Part shown: piece by piece, positions 32,279 through 42,760 of the stretch
Layout of the letters: every line of letters begins with the position of its first letter
Numbering within the stretch: position 1 is the stretch's first letter
Assembly: GCF_000257395.1 (NCBI RefSeq)
Contig: NZ_AJGC01000002.1
Location: 541,001-605,000 of the forward strand
Length of the DNA: 64,000 nucleotides
Reading direction: 5' to 3'
Origin: Rickettsiella massiliensis 20B
Lineage (GTDB): Bacteria; Pseudomonadota; Gammaproteobacteria; Diplorickettsiales; Diplorickettsiaceae
The notes under the pieces: generated by a model
The model's input: the letters and a program-made list of their open reading frames with translations, nothing else
What the model was told of the DNA's origin: nothing
Database searches by the model: none
Made by a program: the position numbers and the translations under genes

Positions 32279-32644
32279 ATGCCAAGAGTAAAACGAGGGG
32301 TGACTGCCCGAGCCCAACATAAAAAAGTGTTAAAAGCTGCAAAAGGGTACCGAGGCGCACGCAGCCGTGTTTTTAGAGCTGCAACGCAAGCGGTTGTAAA
32401 AGCAGGACAATATGCATATCGCGATCGAAAACAGAAAAAACGTGATTTTCGTGCATTGTGGATTGTGCGAATTAATGCTGGTGCACGTGAACAAGGGATG
32501 TCTTACAGCCGTTTTATTGCCGGTTTGATTAAAGCAAAAATACCCCTTGATCGAAAAATATTGGCTGATTTAGCGACTGCCGACAAAGCGGCATTTTGCC
32601 AACTGGTTGAAAAAGCGAAGCAAGCTTTAACCGCTCCTCAATAA
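32279..32644 (+). CDS. rplT: Ribosomal protein L20
   Basis: 121 residues (usual 117-119). Starts [19 protein letters not shown], with conserved [15 protein letters not shown] and [14 protein letters not shown]. Binds 23S rRNA early in assembly and in relatives represses its own operon. Start ATG 32279 with GAAGAGG upstream. Last gene of the operon; a hairpin follows between it and the convergent recR. Confidence 0.97.
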   Translation: MPRVKRGVTARAQHKKVLKAAKGYRGARSRVFRAATQAVVKAGQYAYRDRKQKKRDFRALWIVRINAGAREQGMSYSRFIAGLIKAKIPLDRKILADLATADKAAFCQLVEKAKQALTAPQ

Positions 32645-32662
32645 AGCGGGCCATCAAAACGG

Positions 32663-32699
32663 ACTCTCGCGCAAATAATCTTGATTTTAGCGTGAGGGT
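32663..32699. terminator. Possible bidirectional terminator between rplT and recR
   Basis: A 10-base stem with two wobble pairs (32663-32672 with 32690-32699, core CTCGCGC/GCGTGAG) in the gap between convergent genes. There is no long T tract on either side. Confidence 0.35.
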
Positions 32700-32724
32700 T
32701 CAAATTAATTCATCAGTAAGTTTT

Positions 32725-33332
32725 TTATTCCTGTTCGATTAGAACTCGAGCGTTGAGAGAGCGACTGAGCGTATTACCGTCAATAAATTCTAATTCACTA
32801 CCCATCGGCACACCGTGTGCAATCCGACTGACTTGAATACCGTAATGGTTAGCGCATTCTGCTAGGTAATGTGCGGTGGCTTCGCCTTCTACAGTGGGAT
32901 TTGTGGCTAAAATCACTTCGCGTGGAGGATTCACTGTTAAGCGCTGTATAAATTGTTGAATCCCAATTTCTTCGGGTCCAATCCCATCTAGAGGTGATAA
33001 GCGTCCCATCAAAAACAAAATAATAACCCGAATAACTCGCCGTTTGTCCAATCGCCATGACATCAATGGGAGTTTCCACCACACATAATAAGTCCTGATC
33101 ACGATTGGGGTTAGCGCAGAGTGCACAAAGAGGCACTTCGCTTAAGCTGCGACACGTGTGTACAATGACCGACTTCACGGATAGCTTGATCTAAAATTTG
33201 AGCTAAAGCGAGGCCTTCTTTGCGTGCTCGTTCTAACAAATGAAATGCCATCCGTTGTGCAGACTTAGGCCCGACACCCGGTAAACAGCGCAGTTGTGCG
33301 ATTAATTGCGTGATCAAGGGACTAAAGGTCAT
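32725..33332 (-). CDS. recR: Recombination protein RecR, two frameshifts
   Basis: Works with RecO/RecF to load RecA at gaps. N-terminal helix-hairpin-helix [18 protein letters not shown], then a zinc finger whose second half reads [11 protein letters not shown]. The Toprim domain starts [16 protein letters not shown] and ends with [11 protein letters not shown]. Frame breaks near 33145 (at the zinc finger) and near 33020 (homopolymer). Span of 203 codons equals the family length. Part of the conserved dnaX-ybaB-recR cluster on the minus strand. Confidence 0.93.
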
Positions 33333-33369
33333 GCATTTTCCTTGTCTGAAGCCGATAAACAGCTTACAT

Positions 33370-33702
33370 TTATTTGTCTTCTGGTAGTGAACCTTCTTTA
33401 AACTGATTCTGAATTTGCGCCGTCAAATCACCCAGTTTTTTACGGGAAGCTTTTTCAATTTTTTGAATGGCATCATTGAACGCTGCGGCTAATAATTCTT
33501 CAATAAAGTCTTTTTCTTCCTTAAGTAAGGAGGGATCTAGCCAAATAGACTTAACTGTATGGCGACCGTCCATATCTATCTTAACTAAACCGCCACCGGC
33601 TTCACCTGTAACAAATACTTTACTGAGCTCTTCTTGTGCCGCTTGCATTTGATTTTGCATCTCTTGCGCTTGCTTTAAAAGATTATTTAAATCAACTTTC
33701 AT
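33370..33702 (-). CDS. ybaB: YbaB/EbfC-family nucleoid-associated protein
   Basis: Small dimeric DNA-binding protein of 110 residues, intact. Starts [20 protein letters not shown] and has the family core [20 protein letters not shown] followed by an acidic helix. Sits between dnaX and recR as in E. coli. AGAGGA lies just upstream of the start. Confidence 0.95.
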   Translation of the reverse strand: MKVDLNNLLKQAQEMQNQMQAAQEELSKVFVTGEAGGGLVKIDMDGRHTVKSIWLDPSLLKEEKDFIEELLAAAFNDAIQKIEKASRKKLGDLTAQIQNQFKEGSLPEDK

Positions 33703-33743
33703 AATTATTTTCCTCTTTAAGATAGTAACGTTTCAGAAAAATC

Positions 33744-35382
33744 TTAGGTTTCATCGAGTAATTCAATCGACTCAGGCCGTATTGTAGTATCAAACGTATT
33801 CATAATCTCCTGCACAGTGGGATCATTCTCGAGTATTTTGGTGGTTTGTTGAATACGCTGATCTTTTTGCCGTGCCGCATAGCGCGCCGGGGTTAATAGT
33901 GTTTCGAGACCCAACTGGATGGTGAGTGAAACGGGATGCTCAAAATGTTCAGTCAACGCTTGCCGTAGTTTTTGTTCTTGGTTTTGCGTTTGTAGAGCGG
34001 CTTGCTTCGGATCCAGCCATAATAAAACCTGTTGTCCGGCAATTGGTTTTTGCAAAACACATTGTTGCGCTAAAGCCGCCGTGAGCCCAGTTAATTTTAA
34101 CACTTTTAATAAATCAATCCAGGCTAATAAACAGGAGTTCGCTGCCAAATGATTGTTTGTCTCCGCCAAGGCAGTCGGTGGCGATTGAGCCTGTCTGGAA
34201 ACGGTTAAGGGTTTCTCGGTGACTTTTGAATGAGACATTAGGTTGGCTTGAGGCGGAGGTGTTTGAAGCGAGCGTGGCGTGATTGACGAGCCCTTTTCAA
34301 GGATTTGATTCGGTTTGAACGCGAGCAGACGTAGCACCATCATTTCAAAAGCAAGACGAGGGCTTGGTGCTAACGCCAAATCATGCCGGCTCATCTGTAC
34401 GATTTGGTAATACAGCTGTGTATCTTCGGCCGCGAGATGTTGGGCGAGGCGCTGTGTGGTTTCATCGATCTGAACGAGTGTTACCGGCAAGGTTTGAATT
34501 AATGCAATTTGATGTAATTGTTCAAGTAAGGCCTCCATGACTTGATTATAATCGACCGCTTGCGTATGAATCGCTTCAACGGCAGACCATAATGATTCAA
34601 CTTGCTCAGTCAACAGGGCAGACAATAACTGCTGAAGATCGGTTTTTGCAATGCAACCTAATAACTGTTGAATATCTGCTGTGTGAATCCCTTGTGGTGC
34701 ATAAGCAATTGCTTGGTCTAATAAGCTTAAGGCATCGCGTACGCTGCCTTGTGCCGCGATGGCCAGTTGGTGGACGGCTTCGTCCTCATAAGGAACCGCT
34801 TCTTTTTTTAACACCCAGGTTAAATGTGCCGATAGCGCCTCATTGGTGAGCGCTTTTAAATGAAACTGTAGACAGCGTGATAAAATGGTTGCAGGTAAAC
34901 GTTGGGGGTCGGTTGTTGCCAATAAAAAGACTAACATGCGCCGGCGGCTCTTCTAATGTTTTGAGTAACGCATTAAAACTGTGCGTAGAGAGCATATGCA
35001 CTTCGTCAATCAAATAAATTTTATAGCGTCCCTGACTGGGCGCATAGTGAACATCGGCTAATAAATCACGGGTATCTTCAACACGTGTCCGCGAAGCGGC
35101 ATCGACTTCAATTAAATCGGCAAAGCGACCGGCTTGAATGGCTTGGCAGGCGACACAGTGGCCACATGGTTCGGCACTCATTTGAGTTTGGCAGTTTAGA
35201 CACTTCGCCAAAAGACGAGCAAGACTGGTTTTCCCAACGCCACGCGTGCCGGTAAAAAGATAAGCATGGTGAATGCGTTGTTGTGCGAGCGCATTTTGCA
35301 AAATGCGACACGTAGAAGCTTGACCAACCAACTCACTAAAAGATTGTGGCCGATATTTTCGAGCCAGAACTTGATAACTCAT
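33744..35382 (-). CDS. dnaX: DNA polymerase III subunits gamma/tau, one frameshift
   Basis: Clamp-loader ATPase. Starts MSYQVLARKYRPQSFSELVG. Walker A GTRGVGKT, a four-Cys zinc motif (CLNCQTQ...CGHCVAC), LIDEVHMLSTHSFNALLKTL and the sensor region ATTDPQRLPATILSRCLQF identify it. The C-terminal tau part is Gln/Pro-rich and ends FDTTIRPESIELLDET. A frame break near 34930, between VSLF and LLATTDP, is the only disruption; total 546 codons. A run of seven A near 34803-34809 could in principle slip, but it lies mid-domain, far from where the E. coli gamma stop occurs. Confidence 0.95.
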
Positions 35383-35501
35383 GATCAGGAGCCTTCAATT
35401 GTGTTCAACCAAAAAAATCGTTTTTCGTTAGATAGCGCCATTGAGCGCCAATTTTTTCGGTCAGTGTCTTGAAAAAACAGTTACTTTCATCGTTTATACA
35501 A

Positions 35502-35616
35502 GTGGTGGCAGTTACACCAGCCACACCCCGGCACCCGCATCCACAACTACCGCTGCTTCCTTCCGGACCTGACGGGGTTCATTGCTTTGCGCTGCGGAGG
35601 GACCGATATAACCACC
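35502..35616 (-). ncRNA. ffs: 4.5S RNA (signal recognition particle RNA)
   Basis: On the minus strand the sequence contains GTCAGGTCCGGAAGGAAGCAG, the near-invariant SRP RNA tip that binds Ffh, followed by GTGCCGGG. The ends pair (GGTGG at 35612-35616 with CCACC near 35503). Length about 115 bases, like E. coli 4.5S RNA. It lies about 120 bases upstream of dnaX on the same strand. Confidence 0.93.
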
Positions 35617-35847
35617 ATATGAAGAAGGTGAGAGTATCTGCCTGTGTTCAAAAAAGCTATCTTAAACTAAGATGAAAAAGACAACGATGCACAACCAAAC
35701 CATACTTAGCTTGCCTTCAGGACAAGATTATAGAGACCTCCTCTGAGAATAACAATCCCACACCGGTGTTTTTCAGAAAAAAACCATCTTTATACAGGTG
35801 CTTTCCTCGAAGTGTCTCACTCAACGGAATGTGTGTTCTGTTATAAA

Positions 35848-36199
35848 CTAGCGATACGCTCTTGTATAAGCATCGATTGTACTCGCTAAAATAAAGTCAC
35901 GTGTGCTTAATCCGGCGATTTCGTGAGTCCAGAGGGTGACACGACAATACCTCCATCCCAAACATAAATCAGGATGATGATTTTTTTTTCAGCGATCTGG
36001 CTGATGGCCTGGGCAAAATTCAATGCCTGTATAAAATCAGGGAATACATAATCATACAAAGATAGCCTTGGGCATTGATTTGCCAACCACTTTATAGTTG
36101 TGCGAAAAAGGAAGCAATTTGTGTTGGAGCTAAAGGTTGTATCGTTAGGTTGTATCGTTTCTTGACGAGGTGTGCTAGATGGGTCGGTAAAGATGTCAT
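35848..36199 (-). CDS. phhB: Pterin-4a-carbinolamine dehydratase, frames broken
   Basis: Recycles the pterin cofactor of phenylalanine hydroxylase. Start MTSLPTHLAHLVKKRYNL at 36199, with GAGGT overlapping the phhA stop. The family core appears across frames as FPDFIQALNFAQAISQIAE, then NHHPDLCLGWRYCRVTLWTH with the catalytic His cluster, and IAGLSTRDFILA. Breaks: a stop and shift near 36095, a shift near 36050, and a run of nine A (on the coding strand) near 35982-35990 that is one short. About 116 codons, as expected. Pairs with phhA directly upstream. Confidence 0.8.
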
Positions 36200-36204
36200 A
36201 AAAA

Positions 36205-36817
36205 TTACCTCAAGTTGATATCAATTCTTGTGGTGAAGTAAAGCACCTTCTGCGATGAAGTGAGTGCATAATTCGCCTCAGCACGCGAAGAAATAAGACC
36301 GGCTCCATAAATTCGGAGCCCTTGTCCCGTTTGTATTAAACCAAACTCAATGTAAACCAATAAAACGTCGTCATAAACTTGGCTAAACCGTGTTCGATAG
36401 CTTCTAACCCTTTTTTCCAAAAAGTTGCATAAAGTCAGCAAGTTGCGGATCGAGTAGAAGAGGGACATGCCCAAATACATCGTGAAAAATATCTGGGGCT
36501 GCAAGATATTCTCGCTCATGGGGCCGACGGATAAAACAAGTACTGGGAAATTGTCGATTCGCTAAAAAGTGAAAAAATAAATCTTCAGGAATCAAGCCTG
36601 TGACCGGTATAATTGAAAAACCCGTCGCTTTTTTTAATTTAGTATTCAGTTCAGTAAACTTTGGAATGTTAGAACTCAGAGTGAGTGTTTTTATTCCTTG
36701 TCTAACCTGTTCTGCGGCGTGTGTTATTAAGCGTCTCGCTTTGTTTTTGATAGAGCCAACCCTCAAGTTTGATGGTCTTCGTCAGTACATTTTTCCCACT
36801 GTTCAATCGTTACCATC
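36205..36817 (-). CDS. phhA: Phenylalanine 4-monooxygenase, frames broken and C-terminus short
   Basis: Iron- and pterin-dependent hydroxylase converting phenylalanine to tyrosine. Conserved: ATGFSIIPVTGLIPEDLFF, LANRQFPSTCFIRRP, the iron-ligand region DIFHDVFGHVPLL, and GLRIYGAGLISSRAEANYAL. Start is tentative (MVTIEQWEKCTDEDHQT at 36817). Breaks lie near 36765 and in the 36360-36410 region. The text stops at RIDINLR (36205), about 40 residues short of typical bacterial PhhA. Whether that truncation is real cannot be told. Operon with phhB. Confidence 0.85.
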
Positions 36818-37255
36818 GGGTGATTACAATCGTAAGTTGATATGATTTACCTATCATTTTGGATAAAAAGTGATTAAGAAAAAACGATTAATAAGAAAAG
36901 GCGTCAGAACACTAATAAGAAGGAAAGATAATCGGGATAGAAAAAAAGAGAAGAAGTAGAAAACTAAGCGAGTAAATGTTTAACGTAGACAACATAATAA
37001 ATTCCAAATCAGTTTTGCAAAAGGATAAATTAAAAAAGAGTTTAAGAAAGGATAGCCAGGCAGCATAAAGACTCCGTATTGTTTTGCTATATAAAGAGAT
37101 ATATTTATTTAAATGGATTTTTAATCCATTATCAAAGACGTTATAGAGTGGGTATTTTGTGTGAATTTAAATCATTTTAAGCTGCAATTTTAGAAGCTAT
37201 TTATTAGATCGTGAATAGTTTTTTGTTTTTCAGCAGAAAAATCATTGTTTGTTGA
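36818..37255. other. AT-rich intergenic region, nothing recognised
   Basis: About 440 bases between phhA and the M15 peptidase gene. It should include the phhA promoter. No coding frame, strong hairpin or repeat was identified. Confidence 0.5.
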
Positions 37256-38076
37256 CTATCGACGAATCTGTTGGACACAGTCAATCCGTTTTTGGTTTGG
37301 ATCAGGTTGTGTCGATTTTGAGAAGCACTCCTGATAACGTTGTACATATTGATTGAATGTTTCGTGCGCGACTTCAGAAGATTGATGACTGAGGTCCTCT
37401 ACAAAAGCCGTGCTTCCCACTTCAAAATGTTGATAATCAATCGGTGAGTCCCATTCTCCTCCCCAAGTTAAAAAACCATATTGGGCGAAAATATTGATAA
37501 CGGATTCGGCCATTCCAGGACGTGGATCTTTGTTTGGAAGAATCGTGCGCCGATTGATAAACCGCTCAGCACTAGATGGAGGCAATATCTTGGCTGTACC
37601 GGTGTCCGGAGTAAAAGAGAGATACGGACTTTGGATAGGATTGATATCAATCGCAAGCCCGTAGGCATGCTTAGACCAAGTTGTACCGCCTGTGATGGCA
37701 CGACCATTAAAAGCCGAGGTGTTATTATCGGCCATAGCCGCTTGATCATTACCTTGATAATTTTCCATCACGATGGCTTTATGAATAGGAAAGCGTTGTT
37801 TGAATAGCTCAGAAAAAAGTGCTTCGGTGTGTTTTGCCACGGCATCCAAGACGACAATATTGCCTATTTCTATCAAGCCATGGAAATTAATATAGTTAAA
37901 GCAAACACGACGGAGACGTTCACAGCGAACCGGATTATTTTTTGTTAGCACACCCTTATTTGCATAGCGGCACATTCATTTGGAGAAAGCCGATAAATAG
38001 CGGCATATGCGTAAGTAGATATGAAGAAAAGTACGCTCATTAAAAGAAAGCGTGAATAGCGAACAACAGAGTACAT
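37256..38076 (-). CDS. Exported M15-family D-Ala-D-Ala carboxypeptidase-like metallopeptidase, one frameshift
   Basis: Zinc peptidase of the VanY/M15 type acting on peptidoglycan stem peptides. A signal peptide starts MYSVVRYSRFLLMSVLFF at 38076 (AGGTAG upstream) and ends near AYA. A frame change near 37960 then leads into the mature part. Zinc-site motifs are SKHAYGLAIDINP (HxxxxxxD) and the C-terminal DYQHFE. The GGEWDSPIDYQHFE block is characteristic of the family. About 270 codons. A Cys-containing segment before the catalytic domain is unusual but unassigned. Confidence 0.82.
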
Positions 38077-38231
38077 TTTACTACCTATTTTCTTGATCAT
38101 AAGTATATTAATTATATTGAAATTGATAAACTTTATCTATTGCTTTTATTTTTGAAATAAAATACTGAGTTGTATACTATATTTTTATATTATAAGCCCA
38201 TTATAAAATAATAAAAATTAATATGTGAGCT

Positions 38232-38942
38232 ATGTTAGAAAATATACGTTCTTTGTTTAATACTATTGAAAATGATGATTTAACGAGGGTCAAAACGGTA
38301 TATCATAAGGTTAAAAATATAAATGAAGTAGCTGCAGCGGGTTTCAATGCCTTAACGAGAGCGGTTAAAAAAAGTAATATTGATATAATAAAGATGCTTA
38401 TAAAAGAACAAAAAAACGTGGGGAATCGAAGCTTAATGAGATTCATCCGAGATCTGGTTGGGGAGTTTTACATCATGCCGTTGCGGCAGGTCAAGATAAA
38501 ACAGTTTTAGCTACCCTGATTGAACAAGGAGCGGAAGTTGATCTAAAAGATGGAAAAGGTAATACAGTATTACATTATCTTGCCAAATCAACTTGTTATA
38601 GCGATGACGCAAAGAAAATATTGCAAAATTTCTAATAAGCAAAGAAGCTAGTCTTCTTACGTCCTGTAACAAATTAGGTGATACGCCTTTTGAAAGTGTT
38701 GTTCATACCAAGCAAAATGAAAAACTTATTGCCTTCTTTATAAAAAAGGTATTTCAGGATCTTCCTCCAAGCCAAACTTTATTAAAAGTAATCAAGAACT
38801 TCAGTTAAAACTTGATCATTCTGAAAACATACCCCCTATGAATTTACACCAATCATGGTTTAATATAAAACAACAGTCTTCATTTGAAGATTTAAAAATT
38901 GAAAAGCAAGCTGAATTTCAATCAATAGTGAGGAAAAATTAA
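38232..38942 (+). CDS. Ankyrin-repeat protein, frameshifted
   Basis: Starts MLENIRSLFNTIENDDLTRV. Ankyrin repeats are visible across frames: GFNALTRAVKKSNIDIIKML, then (after a break near 38415) GVLHHAVAAGQDKTVLATLI, EQGAEVDLKDGKGNTVLHYL, and (after a break near 38630) a fourth with NKLGDTPFESV. A C-terminal tail ends KQAEFQSIVRKN. About 235 codons, no signal peptide, very AT-rich. Ankyrin proteins are a major class of Dot/Icm effectors in Coxiella and Legionella, so an effector role is a fair inference. Confidence 0.65.
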
Positions 38943-39270
38943 AATAACGGTTAATTCTAATTTTCTTATGATATAAATAATGATTTATAATAAATGAATA
39001 AAAATTATTTTTATTTTAAATAAAAAGTTTTAGTGTTCTTTTCTTAACTATATTTAAGCTAAGAAATCTTAAAGAAAGAATTGCTATTCATCTTAGTCCA
39101 CCATATAGATCCGATTTTCACCATAGCTTAAACAAACAGTGGTTGAGGAATATCCTAAAGTCAGTGGCTAGGATGAAGGTCATTTATAAGTACTGTTTTT
39201 TTGCTAATGTTGATTAATTGTTATTTCATCATAATGTAATGCAAGCCACTGAGTATGATCCTGTTTTTAT
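38943..39270. other. AT-rich intergenic region, nothing recognised
   Basis: About 330 bases between the ankyrin gene and fluC, which converge. No clear terminator, repeat or coding frame. Confidence 0.5.
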
Positions 39271-39648
39271 CTAAAACAGAAACCGAAAAAACTTTAAGCC
39301 AATAAAAAAGAAGATTAAACTGAGAGCAACACTTAAAAAAATATAAGTCATCGCTAAGAGCCATTGATTTTTTTCAAAGAGCAGACCCACTTCCAAAGCA
39401 AAAGCAGAAAAGGTAGTAAACCCACCGAGGAATCCAGAAATCCAAAAATAGCGGGCATGTTCTGAGGCAGACCAAACAGATCCCATCATAGCGGTAATCA
39501 GACCCATGAGAAAACAGCCTAAAATATTTATAAATAAGATAGGAAATGGAACTCCCCAAGCGTTGTCGATCAATAATTTGCTGAGTGCAACACGAGTCAT
39601 TGCACCGAGTGCGCCACCCAAGCCAATCGCTAGATAATGTAAAAACAT
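39271..39648 (-). CDS. crcB: Fluoride channel FluC/CrcB
   Basis: Small dimeric fluoride exporter in the inner membrane. 125 residues with four hydrophobic helices, intact. Signature residues: FINILGCFLMG (pore Asn) and GGFTTFSAFALE (phenylalanine-box region and the central-sodium TFS loop). Monocistronic. I see no fluoride riboswitch in its leader. Confidence 0.94.
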   Translation of the reverse strand: MFLHYLAIGLGGALGAMTRVALSKLLIDNAWGVPFPILFINILGCFLMGLITAMMGSVWSASEHARYFWISGFLGGFTTFSAFALEVGLLFEKNQWLLAMTYIFLSVALSLIFFFIGLKFFRFLF

Positions 39649-39865
39649 GGCTACCCCCCGAATAGTAAATCACATCAAACCTAATCTCTAGAAAAAATAG
39701 ACTTATTGCTAAGATGTACCGTTTTTTTTGAAAAAGTGATGAATGATTAAAATAGCTTAAATATTAATTTTAGGGGAAACAAGTGGCTTGTTTTGTATAA
39801 ATCAGTGAGCCTGTAAACTACATCAGAAAAGAACGCGTATGGAGATGTCAAGGATGGACGTAATC

Positions 39866-39955
<90 letters not shown>

Positions 39956-40140
39956 TAAATATGAGGCTGCCAGGTTAAACTAGAATCGTTTATTTGGCAA
40001 TATCGATTTGGGAATCGATAGGGTGATGTATGCCGCGGTTGTGTTGAATACAAAAATTTAAACTTTAATGACTCAGTCGTGTAGAATACCCGGATTCACC
40101 CTACTTTTTATTATAAAACGGTTAAGACCGGCTTAAATCT

Positions 40141-41721
40141 ATGTCAGCGCACCTCAATTTTCCACAATCTCGGCGAACGTTTGCAATTATCTCTCACCCG
40201 GATGCCGGTAAAACCACGCTCACTGAGAAATTATTGCTGTTAGGCGGTGTTATTCAGCTGGCCGGTACCGTTAAAGCACGTAAGGCCTCACGTCATGCGA
40301 CATCGGATTGGATGGCCTTGGAGAAAGAACGCGGAATTTCAGTGACGACTTCAGTCATGCAATTTCCCTATCAAGATTGTTTGTTTAATTTACTCGATAC
40401 GCCCGGCCACGCTGATTTCTCAGAAGATACGTACCGAACGTTGACTGCGGTGGATTCTGCATTGATGGTGATTGATGCCGCTAAGGGGGTTGAGCCGCGT
40501 ACCAAGAAATTGCTTGAGATTTGTCGTTTACGCCGGATTCCTATTATTACGTTTATTAACAAAATGGATCGCGAAGCGCGTTCACCGATTGAATTACTCG
40601 ATGATATTGAATCCAATTTGGAGATTCAATGTGCGCCAGTGACTTGGCCGATGGGGATGGGTAAGCAGTTTAAAGGAACCTACCATTTAACTGAAAATCA
40701 GGTTTGTTTTTATGTGCCATCGAGTCACTTACGTAAAAAAGAAGCACGTATTTTTACAGGGTTCGATCATCCTGAAGTACGCGCGCAAATGGGCTTGCTT
40801 TGGGAGGAATTCCAGGAAGAGTTGACATTAGTCCAACAAGCTTGTCCAAAATTTGAAGAAACGCGTTACCGTCAAGGAGAACAAACACCCGTTTTTTTTG
40901 GTTCAGCGATTAACAATTTTGGTGTGCAAGCGCTTCTCGAGGCGTTTGTCCAATTTGCGCCGGATCCTCAGCCGCGTGAAACCGATACACGATGGGTCCA
41001 ACCAGAAGAAAAAACCTTAAGTGGATTCGTTTTTAAAATACAGGCGAATATGGATCCTGCACATCGGGATCGGGTTGCTTTTTTACGGATTTGTTCAGGA
41101 AAATACACCCCGGGAATGAAGCTCTACCAAGTTCGTACCGGACGTGAACTAGCGATTAGCCATGCTTTGACGTTTATGGCCGGTGATCGCAGTCATACTG
41201 AAGAGGCGTATCCAGGAGATATTATTGGTTTACATAATCATGGAACCATTCAAATAGGTGATACGTTTACTGAAGGAGAGTGTCTCAAATTCAGTGGTAT
41301 TCCTGCGTTTTCTCCGGAGTTATTTCAACGCGTGCGTTTGAAAGACCCACTTAAATCTAAGGCGTTATTAAAGGGATTATTGCAACTTTCCGAAGAAGGG
41401 GCCATTCAAGTGTTTCGTCCTTTAGCAAGTAATGACCTCATTTTAGGCGCAATTGGTTCCTTGCAATTTGATGTTGTGGCGTATCGATTGAAGTTTGAAT
41501 ATAAAGTTGAGTGTGTGTATGAGTCGATTAATGTGGCGCTTGCATGTTGGGTGTATTGTGCAGAAGCCACGACACTGGAAGAATTTAAACAAAAAGCATT
41601 TATTCACCTTGCTCTCGATAATAAAAACGAGTTAACTTACCTTGCTCCAAGCCGTATTAATTTGAATTTGACTAAAGAACGTTGGCCCACCGTAACCTTT
41701 TCTCAATTGAAAGAGTTGTAA
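40141..41721 (+). CDS. prfC: Peptide chain release factor 3
   Basis: GTPase that recycles RF1/RF2 after termination. 526 residues, intact and near the E. coli length (529). G motifs: [27 protein letters not shown]. Downstream [20 protein letters not shown] and [17 protein letters not shown] match RF3 rather than EF-G. Monocistronic; an inverted repeat without a T tract (41811-41843) follows. A good internal control that some long genes in the window are error-free. Confidence 0.97.
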   Translation: MSAHLNFPQSRRTFAIISHPDAGKTTLTEKLLLLGGVIQLAGTVKARKASRHATSDWMALEKERGISVTTSVMQFPYQDCLFNLLDTPGHADFSEDTYRTLTAVDSALMVIDAAKGVEPRTKKLLEICRLRRIPIITFINKMDREARSPIELLDDIESNLEIQCAPVTWPMGMGKQFKGTYHLTENQVCFYVPSSHLRKKEARIFTGFDHPEVRAQMGLLWEEFQEELTLVQQACPKFEETRYRQGEQTPVFFGSAINNFGVQALLEAFVQFAPDPQPRETDTRWVQPEEKTLSGFVFKIQANMDPAHRDRVAFLRICSGKYTPGMKLYQVRTGRELAISHALTFMAGDRSHTEEAYPGDIIGLHNHGTIQIGDTFTEGECLKFSGIPAFSPELFQRVRLKDPLKSKALLKGLLQLSEEGAIQVFRPLASNDLILGAIGSLQFDVVAYRLKFEYKVECVYESINVALACWVYCAEATTLEEFKQKAFIHLALDNKNELTYLAPSRINLNLTKERWPTVTFSQLKEL

Positions 41722-41810
41722 TTGAGGGGGTATGAATAATAAACGATATGCGCGGCGAAGGACGGAAATCGCTATCTGAAAAGATTGGTTTGGTAAAAAG
41801 AATTAATGAT

Positions 41811-41843
41811 GGAAGTTATTCAACGAAAAGCAGAATAACTTCC
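41811..41843. terminator. Hairpin after prfC, possible terminator
   Basis: An 11-bp perfect stem (GGAAGTTATTC/GAATAACTTCC) with an 11-base loop, about 90 bases past prfC and close to the end of a convergent small gene. It lacks a T tract. Confidence 0.35.
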
Positions 41844-41868
41844 AATCGTCCTTATTAGGAGAGATTCA

Positions 41869-42210
41869 CTAAAGCGAATCCTGTTCTCTTCTTATCAGCG
41901 TGGCTCGAGCACCGTTGTCAATATTTTCTTCTTTTATAAGCCGATATAGGTTCTTAGCATAGGGATGATCAGCTTCCTTTAAGTTTGCACTCAATTCAGC
42001 TGTCTTTTGTATACTCTCAAGAAAATCCTTGTTAAAAATTTTATTGTTTGAACTAAAAAAGCGCCAGGTCTTTTTAAAATCAATATCATGATTAGGAGTG
42101 CTGTTTTTAGCTTCTTTAACCCAAATCGCAACCAGGTTTTTTAGATCAGTATCATTTAAATTCTTATCATTTAAGCTTTTATTAATTATTTTTAGAAGTA
42201 TGTTAATCAT
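41869..42210 (-). CDS. Hypothetical protein, 113 residues
   Basis: Not recognised. Starts MINILLKIINKSLNDKNLND and is hydrophilic and helical, with KEADHPYAKNLYRLIKEENI near the C-terminus. No signal peptide. Intact frame but AT-rich, with no clear Shine-Dalgarno sequence. It faces prfC convergently. It could be an accessory or effector gene or a fragment of one. Confidence 0.45.
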   Translation of the reverse strand: MINILLKIINKSLNDKNLNDTDLKNLVAIWVKEAKNSTPNHDIDFKKTWRFFSSNNKIFNKDFLESIQKTAELSANLKEADHPYAKNLYRLIKEENIDNGARATLIRREQDSL

Positions 42211-42625
42211 CTAGGTTTGTTTGTTCATATACTTTGATTTTTCTATAATTGATTTGCTCAATTATTATATTGGGTGGGTTGCGTAGAAGAATTATGCAAT
42301 TAGTTTAAAAACATGAGCGTACCTTTTTTATTTTTATTATTAATCGGAAGTGCATTATATTAATAATGAATAAATATATTTATATTAGATATATAAATAG
42401 TATAAATTGATCAAAATTTTCTAGAAAAGATAATTTTTTTCAGAAAATATTTATTTCAGTTATTCTGAAATTAACAAGAGAGTAAGATAAATTTACAATA
42501 AAAATCAAAAAATATTTAAATAAAATTTTCATTGAATGAATTAAATTAATATTTCGTTAATTTTCTTTCGGTACGCTACGCAGAAATTTTATAGTATAAA
42601 AATTTAAAATTATGAATATCAATAT
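42211..42625. other. Very AT-rich intergenic region
   Basis: About 415 bases with low-complexity A/T stretches. No gene or convincing regulatory element beyond the short frame that follows. Confidence 0.5.
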
Positions 42626-42760
42626 ATGACCAAAATAATCAAAAAGCGTGTAAAAAGAAAAAGGATGCCGTTACTCAGTAAACGGCTTTCAGTAATGGAA
42701 CGAAAAAAAATTCAGAAAGAAATAGCAATGCGCTCATTTCGGTTAATTCAAAGTGATTAA
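42626..42760 (+). CDS. Possible small basic protein, 44 residues
   Basis: An ATG frame reading MTKIIKKRVKRKRMPLLSKR and ending RSFRLIQSD, very rich in Lys and Arg. It overlaps the end of the convergent lipoprotein gene by four bases. No clear ribosome-binding site. It resembles no ribosomal protein I know. It may be chance in AT-rich DNA. Confidence 0.25.
   Translation: MTKIIKKRVKRKRMPLLSKRLSVMERKKIQKEIAMRSFRLIQSD

Noticed and set aside
34795-34815. Programmed frameshift in dnaX at a run of seven A
   Set aside because: It lies near residue 195 within the ATPase part, not at the domain boundary where gamma is made in E. coli, and no stimulatory hairpin is evident.
39649-39860. Fluoride riboswitch ahead of fluC
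   Set aside because: I looked for the conserved crcB-motif core in the leader and could not find it.
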